Positions 8,569 to 16,691 of a DNA stretch of 64,000 nt are shown one piece after another. Below the pieces are notes generated by a model, which had not been told where the DNA came from, ran no database searches, and worked only from the letters and a program-made list of their open reading frames with translations. The DNA is from Halobacillus naozhouensis (lineage in GTDB: Bacteria; Bacillota; Bacilli; Bacillales; Halobacillaceae). The position numbers were made by a program, and so were the translations under genes. The stretch's first letter is position 1; every line of letters begins with the position of its first letter. The stretch spans positions 930,001 to 994,000 of the forward strand of contig NZ_CP121671.1 in assembly GCF_029714185.1 (NCBI RefSeq), given 5' to 3'.

Positions 8569-8820
8569 TTGAAGTCAAGTGAGATGGTAACAAGCCCATG
8601 CCATGGAGTAGTTGAAGATATATCTATACAAATCAACAGTCGTGTCTATGAATGGGAATCTTTGTTTACGATTAAAACGGATGAGGGGCATCGTGAAACA
8701 GTGACGATAGGATTGAGCGGCACAGTTGATTCATTGGAAGTTCAAGTTGATGAAGAAGTTGTTCCCGGAATGGTCTTAGCTTATATAAAAGAGGACATAG
8801 TTGTAAGCGGAAGTGACTAA
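8569..8820 (+). CDS. Small biotinyl/lipoyl-like domain protein lacking the modified lysine
   Basis: The 83-residue product resembles a stand-alone biotinyl/lipoyl (barrel-sandwich hybrid) domain: MVTSPCHGVVEDISIQ at the start and GTVDSLEVQVDEEVVPGMVL later form the two quasi-repeats with the typical VxxGxxL ending. The usual MKM/DKA lysine between the halves is missing, so it is probably not a lipoyl or biotin carrier. TTG 8569 is chosen because AGGAG (8556-8560) precedes it by 8 nt; the GTG at 8533 has none. It is cotranscribed with the antiporter, 45 bp downstream, and a perfect terminator hairpin follows. The function is unknown; a cytoplasmic accessory of the carrier is possible. Confidence 0.65.
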   Translation: MKSSEMVTSPCHGVVEDISIQINSRVYEWESLFTIKTDEGHRETVTIGLSGTVDSLEVQVDEEVVPGMVLAYIKEDIVVSGSD

Positions 8821-8835
8821 TTATAAGTTTCGATC

Positions 8836-8869
8836 ATGGAGAAGATTGAGATGACTCAATCTTCTCCAT
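8836..8869 (+). terminator. Strong hairpin ending the second antiporter operon
   Basis: A perfect 15-bp stem (8836-8850 with 8855-8869) with a 4-base loop lies 15 bp after the stop codon. The following bases are only moderately T-rich (TCTAATT). Confidence 0.8.
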
Positions 8870-8892
8870 TCTAATTAAGTGTTCATACCATT

Positions 8893-8921
8893 TTTCGAAA
8901 AATTGTAACATTTGTTATAAT
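8893..8921 (+). promoter_or_regulatory. Probable sigma-A promoter of the second sigma-54 activator
   Basis: A perfect -10 box TATAAT (8916-8921) is preceded at 17 nt by a weak -35 TTTCGA (8893-8898). The activator gene starts 35 bp downstream. Confidence 0.55.
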
Positions 8922-8956
8922 GAAAAGATCGACGGCAACTGGAAGGAGCACGGTAG

Positions 8957-11089
8957 ATGAATCATACGATTAGCAATAAACTGCGCCCCCTTTTTTGTAT
9001 ATCTGTAGACTCTCCTGAAGAGGGCTGGAGGGAACAAATCTCTCAACGAAGAGAACCATTCGTATTTCTGAAGAAAAACGATCAGGTCTATGCCTATGTT
9101 TATATGGATGATCTGACTGTCGCCGGGGTAAACAGTTTAGACCTGACGATCGAGTCACTTCAATCCTATGCCACTCCTATCGATCACGTCGGTGAGTTGA
9201 AGCCTGGAAGTTCAGCCACCTTACCGTTCATTTTTCAAATCCTTGGGGAACACGTCGCCTTGATTAAAAATGAACAAAATGAATACAGCGGCTACATACG
9301 GAGAGAAGATGCTCTTGTTGAATTGTTTCGCCAGGATCATAATATCAACCTTTTAAAAGTGATGTTATCCTCCATTCCTATGGGGATTTTTGTTGTAGAT
9401 GGAGAGACAAAGATTGTAAATAGTAATGAATCAGGGTTAAAAATGATTAAGTCTTCTAAGGAACAAGTGATCAACATAAATGCCGGAAAGATATTTAACC
9501 AGGCTCATATCAACCAGGCCTTATCAACAGGGGAAACCCTGCTGAACCAACTTCATATCACTGATGAAATCGGAGTTCTCGTCGATTATAGTCCGATTGT
9601 TAATGATAACAAGCAGGTTGACGGGATGATTATTATCGTTCAGGACTTACCTATGGTTGAAGAGATGGCTATGGAAATTGAATATGTTAAAGATCTCAAC
9701 ACAGATTTGAATGCTATCCTTGCTACCATGTACGACGAAATATTAGTCGTAAATCATCGTGGTGAGCTGCTTCGGTATAGTGATAATTTTATCCCTGGTT
9801 TTTGGGGTGTCTCTGATTTAAAAGAAATCGTCGGAAAAAGTTTGCTCGAATTGGAAAAGCAAGGAGTATTCAGCCCGTCTGTCGTAAGGTTGGTCCTTGA
9901 TAAAAAGAAGAAGGTTTCAGTCGTTCAAACTACACCAAATGGGAAAAGCGTATTAGCGGTGGGGAACCCTGTTCTGAATGACAAGGGAGACATCCATCGC
10001 ATTATTGTCGCCTCAAGGGATATCACAGAAACGAAAAAATTAAAATCTGAATTAAGAGAAACGAAACGAATTTCGAAAAACTATAAAGAAGAGTTAGAAA
10101 AGTTGAAAACTAACCATCACGTTAGAAAAACGATCATTTACTGCAGCCCGCAAATGGAACAAATCATGGACAAAACAAAAAAATTGGCTGATTTTGATTC
10201 AACCGTTTTGATCCTTGGTGAATCCGGTGTCGGAAAGGAATTGATAGCTAAGTCGATTCATAGAGAAGGAAATCGTGTGAATCAACCTTTCATGACAGTA
10301 AATTGTGGTGCTATATCTGAAGAGTTGCTGGAAAGTGAGCTATTTGGTTATACCAAAGGAGCGTTTACGGGGGCGGATTCGAAAGGGAAAGTCGGCTTTT
10401 TTGAACAAGCCGATAAAGGTATTCTGTTTCTGGATGAGATCGGTGAAATCCCATTGCGGCTGCAGGTGAAATTGTTACGGGTTTTGCAAGAAAAGGAAGT
10501 CACTCCTGTTGGCAGCACGAAACCGACCCCGATTGATGTACAAATCATCGCTGCCACAAACCGGGATTTAGAAAAAATGGTGAAGGAGGGATCGTTTCGT
10601 GAAGATTTGTATTACCGTATTCATGTCATTCCGATTCAAGTTCCTCCATTAAGAGAAAGACCAGAAGATGTGCCTTTATTGGCGTTCCATTTCATTCAGC
10701 AGTTGAACGAACAATACAATAAAAACTACCACCTATCCCCTGAAGCTCTTAATCTATTGGAAGTCTACGATTGGCCGGGCAACATTAGAGAGCTGCAGAA
10801 TTTAATAGAACGGCTGGTGGTTACGGCCGATGATGATGTCATCACTGCCGATTTCGTCAATCAATCGTTAAAATTTGGTGAAAGCAAGCACTCAAAACCT
10901 GTGATCACAGGAATTGTTCCTTATCGAGAGGCACAGGAACACCTGGAAGAACAATTGATTCTGCTAGCCATGAAAAAATATAAAACGACCACGAGGGCGG
11001 CAAAGGCACTTGAGATCAGTCAATCTGCGATAAGCCGCAAGTATCAGAAGATCTTACAGAGAAAAGCGAATACGGAAACCCCCCAGTAA
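8957..11089 (+). CDS. Sigma-54-dependent activator with N-terminal sensor, two PAS domains, AAA+ and TyrR-type HTH
   Basis: The 710-residue protein has an N-terminal part of about 125 residues that may be a CBS-like sensor, two PAS domains (about 130-235 and 250-358), a linker coiled coil (360-390) and a canonical AAA+ domain. Walker A is GESGVGKE (421-428), GAFTGA is at 468-473 and Walker B GILFLDE at about 488-494. A TyrR/Fis-type helix-turn-helix ends the protein (TTRAAKALEISQSAISRK). AAGGAG precedes the ATG by 8 nt. It stands between two sigma-54 promoters (6983 and 11223) that share a paired sequence element, so it is the obvious activator of both flanking operons. The ligand is unknown. 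Confidence 0.9.
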   Translation: MNHTISNKLRPLFCISVDSPEEGWREQISQRREPFVFLKKNDQVYAYVYMDDLTVAGVNSLDLTIESLQSYATPIDHVGELKPGSSATLPFIFQILGEHVALIKNEQNEYSGYIRREDALVELFRQDHNINLLKVMLSSIPMGIFVVDGETKIVNSNESGLKMIKSSKEQVININAGKIFNQAHINQALSTGETLLNQLHITDEIGVLVDYSPIVNDNKQVDGMIIIVQDLPMVEEMAMEIEYVKDLNTDLNAILATMYDEILVVNHRGELLRYSDNFIPGFWGVSDLKEIVGKSLLELEKQGVFSPSVVRLVLDKKKKVSVVQTTPNGKSVLAVGNPVLNDKGDIHRIIVASRDITETKKLKSELRETKRISKNYKEELEKLKTNHHVRKTIIYCSPQMEQIMDKTKKLADFDSTVLILGESGVGKELIAKSIHREGNRVNQPFMTVNCGAISEELLESELFGYTKGAFTGADSKGKVGFFEQADKGILFLDEIGEIPLRLQVKLLRVLQEKEVTPVGSTKPTPIDVQIIAATNRDLEKMVKEGSFREDLYYRIHVIPIQVPPLRERPEDVPLLAFHFIQQLNEQYNKNYHLSPEALNLLEVYDWPGNIRELQNLIERLVVTADDDVITADFVNQSLKFGESKHSKPVITGIVPYREAQEHLEEQLILLAMKKYKTTTRAAKALEISQSAISRKYQKILQRKANTETPQ

Positions 11090-11095
11090 CAACTG

Positions 11096-11125
11096 AGCTA
11101 CTTTTTTAGGGAAGTAGCTTTTTTT
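11096..11125 (+). terminator. Terminator of the second activator gene
   Basis: AGCTACTT (11096-11103) and AAGTAGCT (11112-11119) form an 8-bp stem with an 8-base loop followed by a T run, 6 bp after the stop codon. Confidence 0.9.
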
Positions 11126-11153
11126 ATGCAAAAAGGAATAGCCTATGCATATA
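11123..11153 (+). promoter_or_regulatory. Candidate upstream activator site, second copy
   Basis: TTTATGCAAAAA (11123-11134) is identical to the 12-mer at 6912. A second element CCTATGCATATA begins at 11142, again 19 nt after the first, and is 81 nt before the GG of the promoter at 11223. The offset relative to the 6912 copy is 10 nt, one DNA turn. CTATG/CATAG (11143-11147 and 11156-11160) also forms a short inverted repeat. Confidence 0.6.
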
Positions 11154-11220
11154 TTCATAGCCTCGGAAGAATACACGTTTACAATGCTCGAGTATAGCCC
11201 AATGTTTTCGAGTGAACAAA

Positions 11221-11238
11221 GTGGCATAGAACTTGCAT
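11221..11238 (+). promoter_or_regulatory. Sigma-54 (-24/-12) promoter of the aminotransferase operon
   Basis: GTGGCATAGAACTTGCAT has GG at 11223-11224 and GC at 11235-11236, 10 nt apart, closely matching the consensus and the promoter at 6983. Transcription would start near 11248. Confidence 0.9.
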
Positions 11239-11280
11239 TAAATAGTAGTGAAGAGAATATTCAATCAGGAGGTTTTATAC

Positions 11281-12666
11281 ATGACTGATCAACTGTCCTT
11301 TAAACATTCAAAGCATTCGGAGTTAGAAGAATTGGATAAAAAACATTACCTTCATCCGACTACGATTCCTAAAACACACGCCGAACAAGGTCCAAAACTC
11401 ACTTTTGCAGAAGGGGAAGGAATTTACGTCCGTGATGTGAACGGTGAAAAATATATCGATGGGCTTTCGATGCTTTGGAATGTTAATCTTGGGCATGGCC
11501 AGCAAGAGCTTGCGGACGTGGCGAAAGAACAGATGTCTAAATTGGCGTTTAGCTCGTCCTTTGCCGGATACTCTAACGAACCAGCGGTAAGGTTAGCCGA
11601 AAAGCTTGCATCTCTGGCTCCGGGGGATTTGAATTCCGTATTCTATACGTCTGGCGGTTCGGAATCAAATGATACCGCTTTCAAATTGTCTCGTTTTTAT
11701 TGGACCTTAAAAGGCAAGTCTGAAAAAACAAAGATAATCGGGATCAAACAGGCCTACCATGGGGTGACGATTGCGGCTCAAACTGCTACTTCGATTCCGT
11801 TGTTCCATGATTTTTCCGGTTCAAAAATTTCCGAAGTATTCCATGCCAATCCGCATTTAACGAATTGTGAACGTGGCGATAAGAGTGATCCTAATTATGA
11901 AGGATGTATACGGGATATCGTTGAAAAAGAGGGAGCAGACACGATTGCTGCAGTCATTATCGAGCCTGTCCAAGGATCGGGCGGTGTTCATGTACCTCCC
12001 GAGGGCTATTTGGAAGCAGTCAGAGATCTGTGCGATGAATTCGGTATTTTGTTTATAGCGGATGAAGTCATCTGTGGTTTCGGACGTACGGGAACAATGT
12101 TTGGTGTGGAAAACTGGGGAGTTGTACCTGATTTGATGAGTGTGGCTAAAGGGATTTCAAGTGGGTACTCTCAGTTAGGCGGTGTTCTTATCAAGGAAAG
12201 CATTCGCGACGTACTCGTTCAATATGATCAAGTTCTGGCTCATGGATTCACTTACAGCGGTCATCCCACAGCTTGTGCGGTTGCATTAAAGAATATTGAA
12301 ATTCTGGAGCGCGACCAAATTGTTGCCAATACGAAAAATATGGAGTATGAACTCAGGGCAGGATTTGAATATTTGCAGGATAAACATCCTACCTTCACAA
12401 AATCAAGAGCAGTAGGATTATTAGCTGGTTTTGAGCTATATGCCGATCGTGACAGTGGCAAACCATTCGATTCAACGATTCTTCCGTCGGCGGAAGTGGT
12501 AGAGGAATGTTTTAAACGTAAACTAATTCTAAGAGCACTTTCTTCAAATGTTGGAAGGAATATCGTCGCCATCGCCCCGCCGTTGATCATAAACAAACAA
12601 CAAATTGATGATATGATCAATATTTTAGACGATTCTATCACTGTGTTTGAAAAGAAATTTTGTTAA
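11281..12666 (+). CDS. Class III (omega) aminotransferase, PLP-dependent
   Basis: The enzyme would move a terminal amino group from an amine or omega-amino acid to a keto acid such as pyruvate. Its 461 residues, TSGGSESND (123-131), cofactor aspartate D261 in IADEVICGFGRTG and likely PLP lysine K290 in SVAKGISSGY fit the group that contains putrescine-pyruvate (SpuC), taurine-pyruvate and beta-alanine aminotransferases. AGGAGG lies 8 nt before ATG 11281; an in-frame ATG at 11248 coincides with the predicted transcription start and was rejected. It opens a four-gene sigma-54 operon with an amidohydrolase-like protein, a semialdehyde dehydrogenase and a GNAT protein. A polyamine or omega-amino acid substrate is inferred, not proved. 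Confidence 0.87.
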   Translation: MTDQLSFKHSKHSELEELDKKHYLHPTTIPKTHAEQGPKLTFAEGEGIYVRDVNGEKYIDGLSMLWNVNLGHGQQELADVAKEQMSKLAFSSSFAGYSNEPAVRLAEKLASLAPGDLNSVFYTSGGSESNDTAFKLSRFYWTLKGKSEKTKIIGIKQAYHGVTIAAQTATSIPLFHDFSGSKISEVFHANPHLTNCERGDKSDPNYEGCIRDIVEKEGADTIAAVIIEPVQGSGGVHVPPEGYLEAVRDLCDEFGILFIADEVICGFGRTGTMFGVENWGVVPDLMSVAKGISSGYSQLGGVLIKESIRDVLVQYDQVLAHGFTYSGHPTACAVALKNIEILERDQIVANTKNMEYELRAGFEYLQDKHPTFTKSRAVGLLAGFELYADRDSGKPFDSTILPSAEVVEECFKRKLILRALSSNVGRNIVAIAPPLIINKQQIDDMINILDDSITVFEKKFC

Positions 12667-12702
12667 ACCTGGAAAACTAGTAACTGGAAGGGGCCGTAAT
12701 TC

Positions 12703-13788
12703 ATGATTAAGAAGTTGACACTGCAAGGTTCTCCAAGGGAGATAGGCAGGCAGCATGGAAGTCAAGGGAAAGCGGAAGTGCATAAGAGTTTAGAGACATA
12801 CGAAAAACTATTCCACGGATATAAAGGCATCAACTGGGGGGAAGCCAGGAAAATTGCTCTTGAGCATTTGCCAGCGATCAAACAATATGATCAACAGCTG
12901 ATTGAGGAGATGCAGGGGGTCGCTGAAGGCGCAGGGGTGGAATTTGAAGATATTCTGGCTTTGAATGCCCGTAGTGAAATCGCCTTAGCCAATTATAGAG
13001 GAGCGAATTTTTCCGATGGTTGTACAGCTATAGCTGTGACAGCCCCATTAACGACAGATACGATCGTTGGACAGAACTGGGATTGGAAAGCTGAACAAAA
13101 GGAAAGCCTTCTGCTGCTTGAAATTCGTAGTGAAACAAAGCCAGTGATCACTATGGTGACCGAGGGAGGCATCATTGGGAAAATCGGCTTTAACTCCGCG
13201 GGGGTTGGTCTTTGCTTTAATGCCCTGTTGACGGATAAAAAGTCGAATGAAATTCCCATCCATCTCGGGTTACGGAGCGTATTAAATTCTAGCTCTTTAC
13301 ATGAAGCTATTTCTAAGATCAAAGGCGGCCAAATAGCTGCTGCTGCAAGTTTCTTAATTGGAATCGACGAAGGAAATGGGCAAGGCATGGCATTAAATGT
13401 AGAGGTTTCCCCATTTGGTATTGATATGGTAGGGGGAAATGATGGGAAGTTGGTCCATACTAACCATCTGGTCTCTCCAATTCTTAAACAGAACTTAAAA
13501 GACATGAGTGAATTTGTCTTTGATGATTCAATGATCCGTAAGAAGCGGGCCGAGCAGTTAATCGACACTTGGATTGCCAGACAACACCCTATTCATGAAG
13601 AGACGTTTAAAGAATGGCTTTCGGATCACTTTAATGCACCGAATTCTATCGATCATTATGAAAACCTGCGCGCCCCTGAGCATCGCCGCATGGAAACCGT
13701 GTTTTCGATCATTATGAATCTATCAGAACGGAAAGTATGGCTTTGTGTCGGACACCCGTCAGACGCACAATTTGAAGAAATAAAGTAA
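12703..13788 (+). CDS. C45-family autoproteolytic acyltransferase/amidohydrolase-like protein
   Basis: The 361-residue protein resembles the isopenicillin N acyltransferase (peptidase C45) family of N-terminal nucleophile hydrolases, which mature by self-cleavage before a cysteine and then hydrolyse or transfer acyl groups on amide bonds. The likely nucleophile is C107 in SDGCTAIAV, followed by VGQNWDW, where the family places its conserved NxD region. The opening SPREIGRQHGSQGK also fits. It lies 36 bp after the aminotransferase with AAGGGG as ribosome binding site. In this operon it may free an amine from an N-acylated or gamma-glutamylated compound before transamination; this is inference. 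Confidence 0.75.
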   Translation: MIKKLTLQGSPREIGRQHGSQGKAEVHKSLETYEKLFHGYKGINWGEARKIALEHLPAIKQYDQQLIEEMQGVAEGAGVEFEDILALNARSEIALANYRGANFSDGCTAIAVTAPLTTDTIVGQNWDWKAEQKESLLLLEIRSETKPVITMVTEGGIIGKIGFNSAGVGLCFNALLTDKKSNEIPIHLGLRSVLNSSSLHEAISKIKGGQIAAAASFLIGIDEGNGQGMALNVEVSPFGIDMVGGNDGKLVHTNHLVSPILKQNLKDMSEFVFDDSMIRKKRAEQLIDTWIARQHPIHEETFKEWLSDHFNAPNSIDHYENLRAPEHRRMETVFSIIMNLSERKVWLCVGHPSDAQFEEIK

Positions 13789-13799
13789 GGAGGGATCAA

Positions 13800-15230
13800 A
13801 TGCTCTATATCAATGGAGAATGGAAGCCATCAATCACTGGAAATACTATCGAAGTTTTTAACCCAGCAACGGGTAAGCTGATTGACAAAGTAGCAGCAGG
13901 CGGCCGCGAAGAGACGATCGAGGCTATTGAATCAGCTAAAGCGGCTTTCAAGAAGTGGAAAAAAGCACCTGCCCAAGAACGTGGCATGTATTTAGCGCAG
14001 ATATCTGCAAAAATGAGAGAGAAGGCAGACGAGATTGCTGAAACGATTACACTTGAAATGGGGAAGCCTTTGCCTGATGCAAAGCGAGAAGTACTGGGGG
14101 CGATCAATTATGTGGATTGGTACGGAGAAGAAGCGAAAAGAGTGTACGGGGAAACCATTCCGGCTTCGCAACCTGATAAACAGTTGATGGTCCTCAGACA
14201 GCCAATCGGTGTAACGGCTGCGATCACGCCCTGGAATTTCCCAGCGTCAATGATTACACGCAAGATTGCCCCGGCAATCGCGGCAGGGTGCACCGTTGTG
14301 TTGAAACCGGCACCCTCTACGTCGATATCAGCCATCAAGGTGTTCGAATGTTTTCATGAGGCCGGATTACCAAAGGGTGTAGCCAACCTAATCCTTGGTC
14401 CAGCGGAGGAAATTGGACCTGAATTGACCCAGCATCCTGACGTTCGTAAGCTGACATTCACGGGCTCAACTGCTGTCGGAAAAAAATTACTCCGGGATTC
14501 AGCGGATACCGTTAAAAAAGTTTCTATGGAGCTTGGCGGGCATGCGCCGCTAATTGTCTTTGAGGATGCTGATATCGATGCTGCCGTAAAAGGTGTTTTA
14601 CTGACGAAGTTCAAAAATTCTGGCCAAACGTGTATTAGTACCAATCGTGTATATGTAGCAGAAAGCATTGCAAATGCATTCAGTCAAAAATTAGCTCAAA
14701 AAGTATCCGGGTTAAAAGTAGGGGATGGAATAGAAAACGGGATAGATATCGGTCCGCTTATCAATGAGCGGGCGTTAGAGAAAGTCGAAAGTCATGTGGA
14801 AGATGCACTTCAACATAATGGAGAAATTCTTTGTGGTGGGAAAAGGTACGTGGATAATGTACCGAATGGCCATTTCTATGAGCCAACTGTCATCAATTAT
14901 GCTAATGATGACATGAAAATAGCTCGAGAAGAAACCTTTGGACCCGTGGCTCCGATATTTACGTTTAAGGATGAAGAAGAAATCGTTAAGCGAGCCAATC
15001 ATGATCGGTATGGACTCGCTGCTTATTGCTTCACAAAAGATTTAGGTAGAGGTCATCGAATGATGCAAGAGTTGGAATACGGCATTGTTGGAATCAATGA
15101 TCCGGCTCCAATTGTCACTCAAGCGCCCTTCGGTGGTATGAAAGAAAGCGGTATGGGAAGAGAAGGTGGTAAGTCAGGAATTATGGAGTATTTGGAAGAG
15201 AAGTTTGTCTCTATTCATACGGGTAAGTAA
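13800..15230 (+). CDS. NAD(P)-dependent aldehyde dehydrogenase, succinate-semialdehyde type
   Basis: The 476-residue enzyme oxidises an aldehyde, most likely a semialdehyde, to the acid. It shows the ALDH proton-abstracting glutamate E244 in MELGGHAP, the catalytic cysteine C278 in NSGQTCIS, and the cofactor motif FTGSTAVGK (220-228). MELGGHAP is the variant usual in GabD-type succinate-semialdehyde dehydrogenases. TAAGGAGGGATCAA precedes the ATG, only 11 bp after the previous stop, so translation is closely linked. It would complete the route started by the aminotransferase: amine to aldehyde to acid. GABA or putrescine breakdown is the simplest reading, but other semialdehydes are possible. 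Confidence 0.88.
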   Translation: MLYINGEWKPSITGNTIEVFNPATGKLIDKVAAGGREETIEAIESAKAAFKKWKKAPAQERGMYLAQISAKMREKADEIAETITLEMGKPLPDAKREVLGAINYVDWYGEEAKRVYGETIPASQPDKQLMVLRQPIGVTAAITPWNFPASMITRKIAPAIAAGCTVVLKPAPSTSISAIKVFECFHEAGLPKGVANLILGPAEEIGPELTQHPDVRKLTFTGSTAVGKKLLRDSADTVKKVSMELGGHAPLIVFEDADIDAAVKGVLLTKFKNSGQTCISTNRVYVAESIANAFSQKLAQKVSGLKVGDGIENGIDIGPLINERALEKVESHVEDALQHNGEILCGGKRYVDNVPNGHFYEPTVINYANDDMKIAREETFGPVAPIFTFKDEEEIVKRANHDRYGLAAYCFTKDLGRGHRMMQELEYGIVGINDPAPIVTQAPFGGMKESGMGREGGKSGIMEYLEEKFVSIHTGK

Positions 15231-15251
15231 ACAAGAAAGGGGCGAAAGGCT

Positions 15252-15902
15252 ATGTCAAACATCAACTTAAACAGGTCAGAGCAAAAAATCGTCATCCGTA
15301 ATACGACAGAAGGGGATTTAGAGGAAGTCGCAGCCCTGTCAGATCAAAGTTTCGGTCCGGATATTTCCTTTAAACGGGAACACTTTGCCAGCCAATGTGA
15401 GCTTTTTCCAGAAGGCCAAATTCTTGTAGAAGTGGACGGGAAAATTGTAGGCTCATCCTCAAGTCTCATCGTTAATTTTGACGAGTACAAAAACAATCAT
15501 TCCTATACAGAAATCTCAGATTACGGATATATCCGTAACCATAACCAGGATGGGGTCAATCTTTATGGAGTCGAAGTTTGTGTCCACCCTGATTACAGAC
15601 AGTTAAAACTAGGACGGCGTTTGTATGAGGCTAGAAAAAAACTTTGTAAGGATTTGAATTTAAAAAGTATTGTGATCGGCGGCCGGATTCCCAATTATCA
15701 TAAATACGCTGATCAATTATCGGTAGAGAAATACGCCGACCAGGTCATAGAGAGAAATATTTACGACCCAGTAATGACCTTTCAATTGAAAAACGGCTTC
15801 GTGTTAAATGAAATTATTCCTGGTTACTTGCCAGGGGATAAGGAATCTCTAGAATATGCGACTTCCATGGAATGGCATAACGAGGATTACACTCCTGAAT
15901 GA
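15252..15902 (+). CDS. GNAT acetyltransferase resembling the N-terminal half of YhcX
   Basis: The 216-residue protein has a GNAT fold: VEVCVHPDYRQLKLGRRLYEAR holds the acetyl-CoA binding loop (here LKLGRR in place of R/QxxGxG/A). From memory it aligns well with the first part of B. subtilis YhcX, including the segments VNFDEY, IGGRIPNYHKYAD and IYDPVMTFQLKNGF, but YhcX continues into a carbon-nitrogen hydrolase (nitrilase) domain that is absent here. The stop is clean and no hydrolase remnant follows. It is the last gene of the sigma-54 operon, 21 bp after the dehydrogenase. N-acylation of an amine intermediate is a possible role; the C45 protein of the operon could do the reverse. Confidence 0.78.
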   Translation: MSNINLNRSEQKIVIRNTTEGDLEEVAALSDQSFGPDISFKREHFASQCELFPEGQILVEVDGKIVGSSSSLIVNFDEYKNNHSYTEISDYGYIRNHNQDGVNLYGVEVCVHPDYRQLKLGRRLYEARKKLCKDLNLKSIVIGGRIPNYHKYADQLSVEKYADQVIERNIYDPVMTFQLKNGFVLNEIIPGYLPGDKESLEYATSMEWHNEDYTPE

Positions 15903-16059
15903 TAGGTTCATATAATGCTATCCGCAATTTCTGTTAAGGTGTAATCCCCAACCATTAGGGAAGAACCATTTAGGCTTTGGGCAGAATCATAATGAGTTTA
16001 GTCAAAATTTTGAAGCTTATGGGCTGTATTAGTCATCCTAAAGCACAATTTTAAAAATC

Positions 16060-16100
16060 AAAAAAGCCCAGATAATTGGGTCATCCAATTATCTGGGCTT
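16060..16100 (-). terminator. Terminator of the peroxiredoxin gene
   Basis: A 16-bp perfect stem (16064-16079 with 16085-16100) with a 5-base loop is followed on the minus strand by six T residues. It starts 11 bp after the minus-strand stop codon. Confidence 0.9.
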
Positions 16101-16111
16101 ACCAAATCATG

Positions 16112-16618
16112 CTACTTGAAGTTTTCACTAATATATTTGATGATTTTTCCGATTTCCTTCGGGTGAGGGCGGCCGAAGGGACTTGTCTGCCGCTGTTGAT
16201 AGAGAAGATTGCCTCGATCATCTGTCAAAAAGTAAGCAGGTTCACCATGTGTGCCATGATCTTCATAGGGATCTTCTGTGCCATGATAGTAGACATCATA
16301 TTGAGCTAAAACAGTTAGATCTCCGTCCGATAATACCGGAAACGAAAGCCCATGTTTATCAACCATCTTCCTCAAACTCTGACTATTATCTGTAGAAATA
16401 GTGGTTATTTTTACTTTTTTATCTTCAAAATGATGCTTGCTTTCTTCAAATTCCTTTAATTCTGTCATACAAGCCGGGCACCACGATCCTCTGAAATAGA
16501 TAAGTAAATGCCAGTACCCCTCATTGGCCTGACGATATTCTTCAAAGGTATAATCTTCGCCTGAAACAGCCGGCAATGTAAAGTTAGGGACTTTTTCTCC
16601 TAATTTAAACACGCTCAT
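16112..16618 (-). CDS. Peroxiredoxin/thiol-disulfide oxidoreductase of the AhpC/TSA (redoxin) family
   Basis: The 168-residue cytoplasmic protein has the thioredoxin-like opening KVPNFTLPAVSGEDYTF and the redox site RGSWCPACMTE, with C47 and C50 forming a CxxC pair. Such proteins reduce peroxides or disulfides. The C-terminal EPAYFLTDDRGNLLYQQ strand fits the family fold. No signal peptide is present. The start is supported by AAGGAGG 6 nt upstream. It is a single gene on the minus strand with its own promoter and terminator. The exact reductant and oxidant cannot be told. Confidence 0.82.
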   Translation of the reverse strand: MSVFKLGEKVPNFTLPAVSGEDYTFEEYRQANEGYWHLLIYFRGSWCPACMTELKEFEESKHHFEDKKVKITTISTDNSQSLRKMVDKHGLSFPVLSDGDLTVLAQYDVYYHGTEDPYEDHGTHGEPAYFLTDDRGNLLYQQRQTSPFGRPHPKEIGKIIKYISENFK

Positions 16619-16641
16619 AGGGAGCCTCCTTTATTATTGGT

Positions 16642-16669
16642 TATATAACCCCTATACCCGTTTTGACAA
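16642..16669 (-). promoter_or_regulatory. Probable sigma-A promoter of the peroxiredoxin gene
   Basis: On the minus strand TTGTCA (16664-16669) and TATATA (16642-16647) are separated by 16 nt, just upstream of the gene. Confidence 0.5.
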
Positions 16670-16691
16670 CATTTAAATAGTGGAAGAATAG

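Noticed and set aside
12261..12641. A 126-codon minus-strand frame inside the aminotransferase gene
   Set aside because: It lies wholly within a conserved gene on the other strand, lacks a ribosome binding site and has a composition typical of an antisense shadow.
12993..13568. A 191-codon minus-strand frame inside the C45 gene
   Set aside because: Antisense shadow of a conserved gene; no start signals and no recognisable domain.
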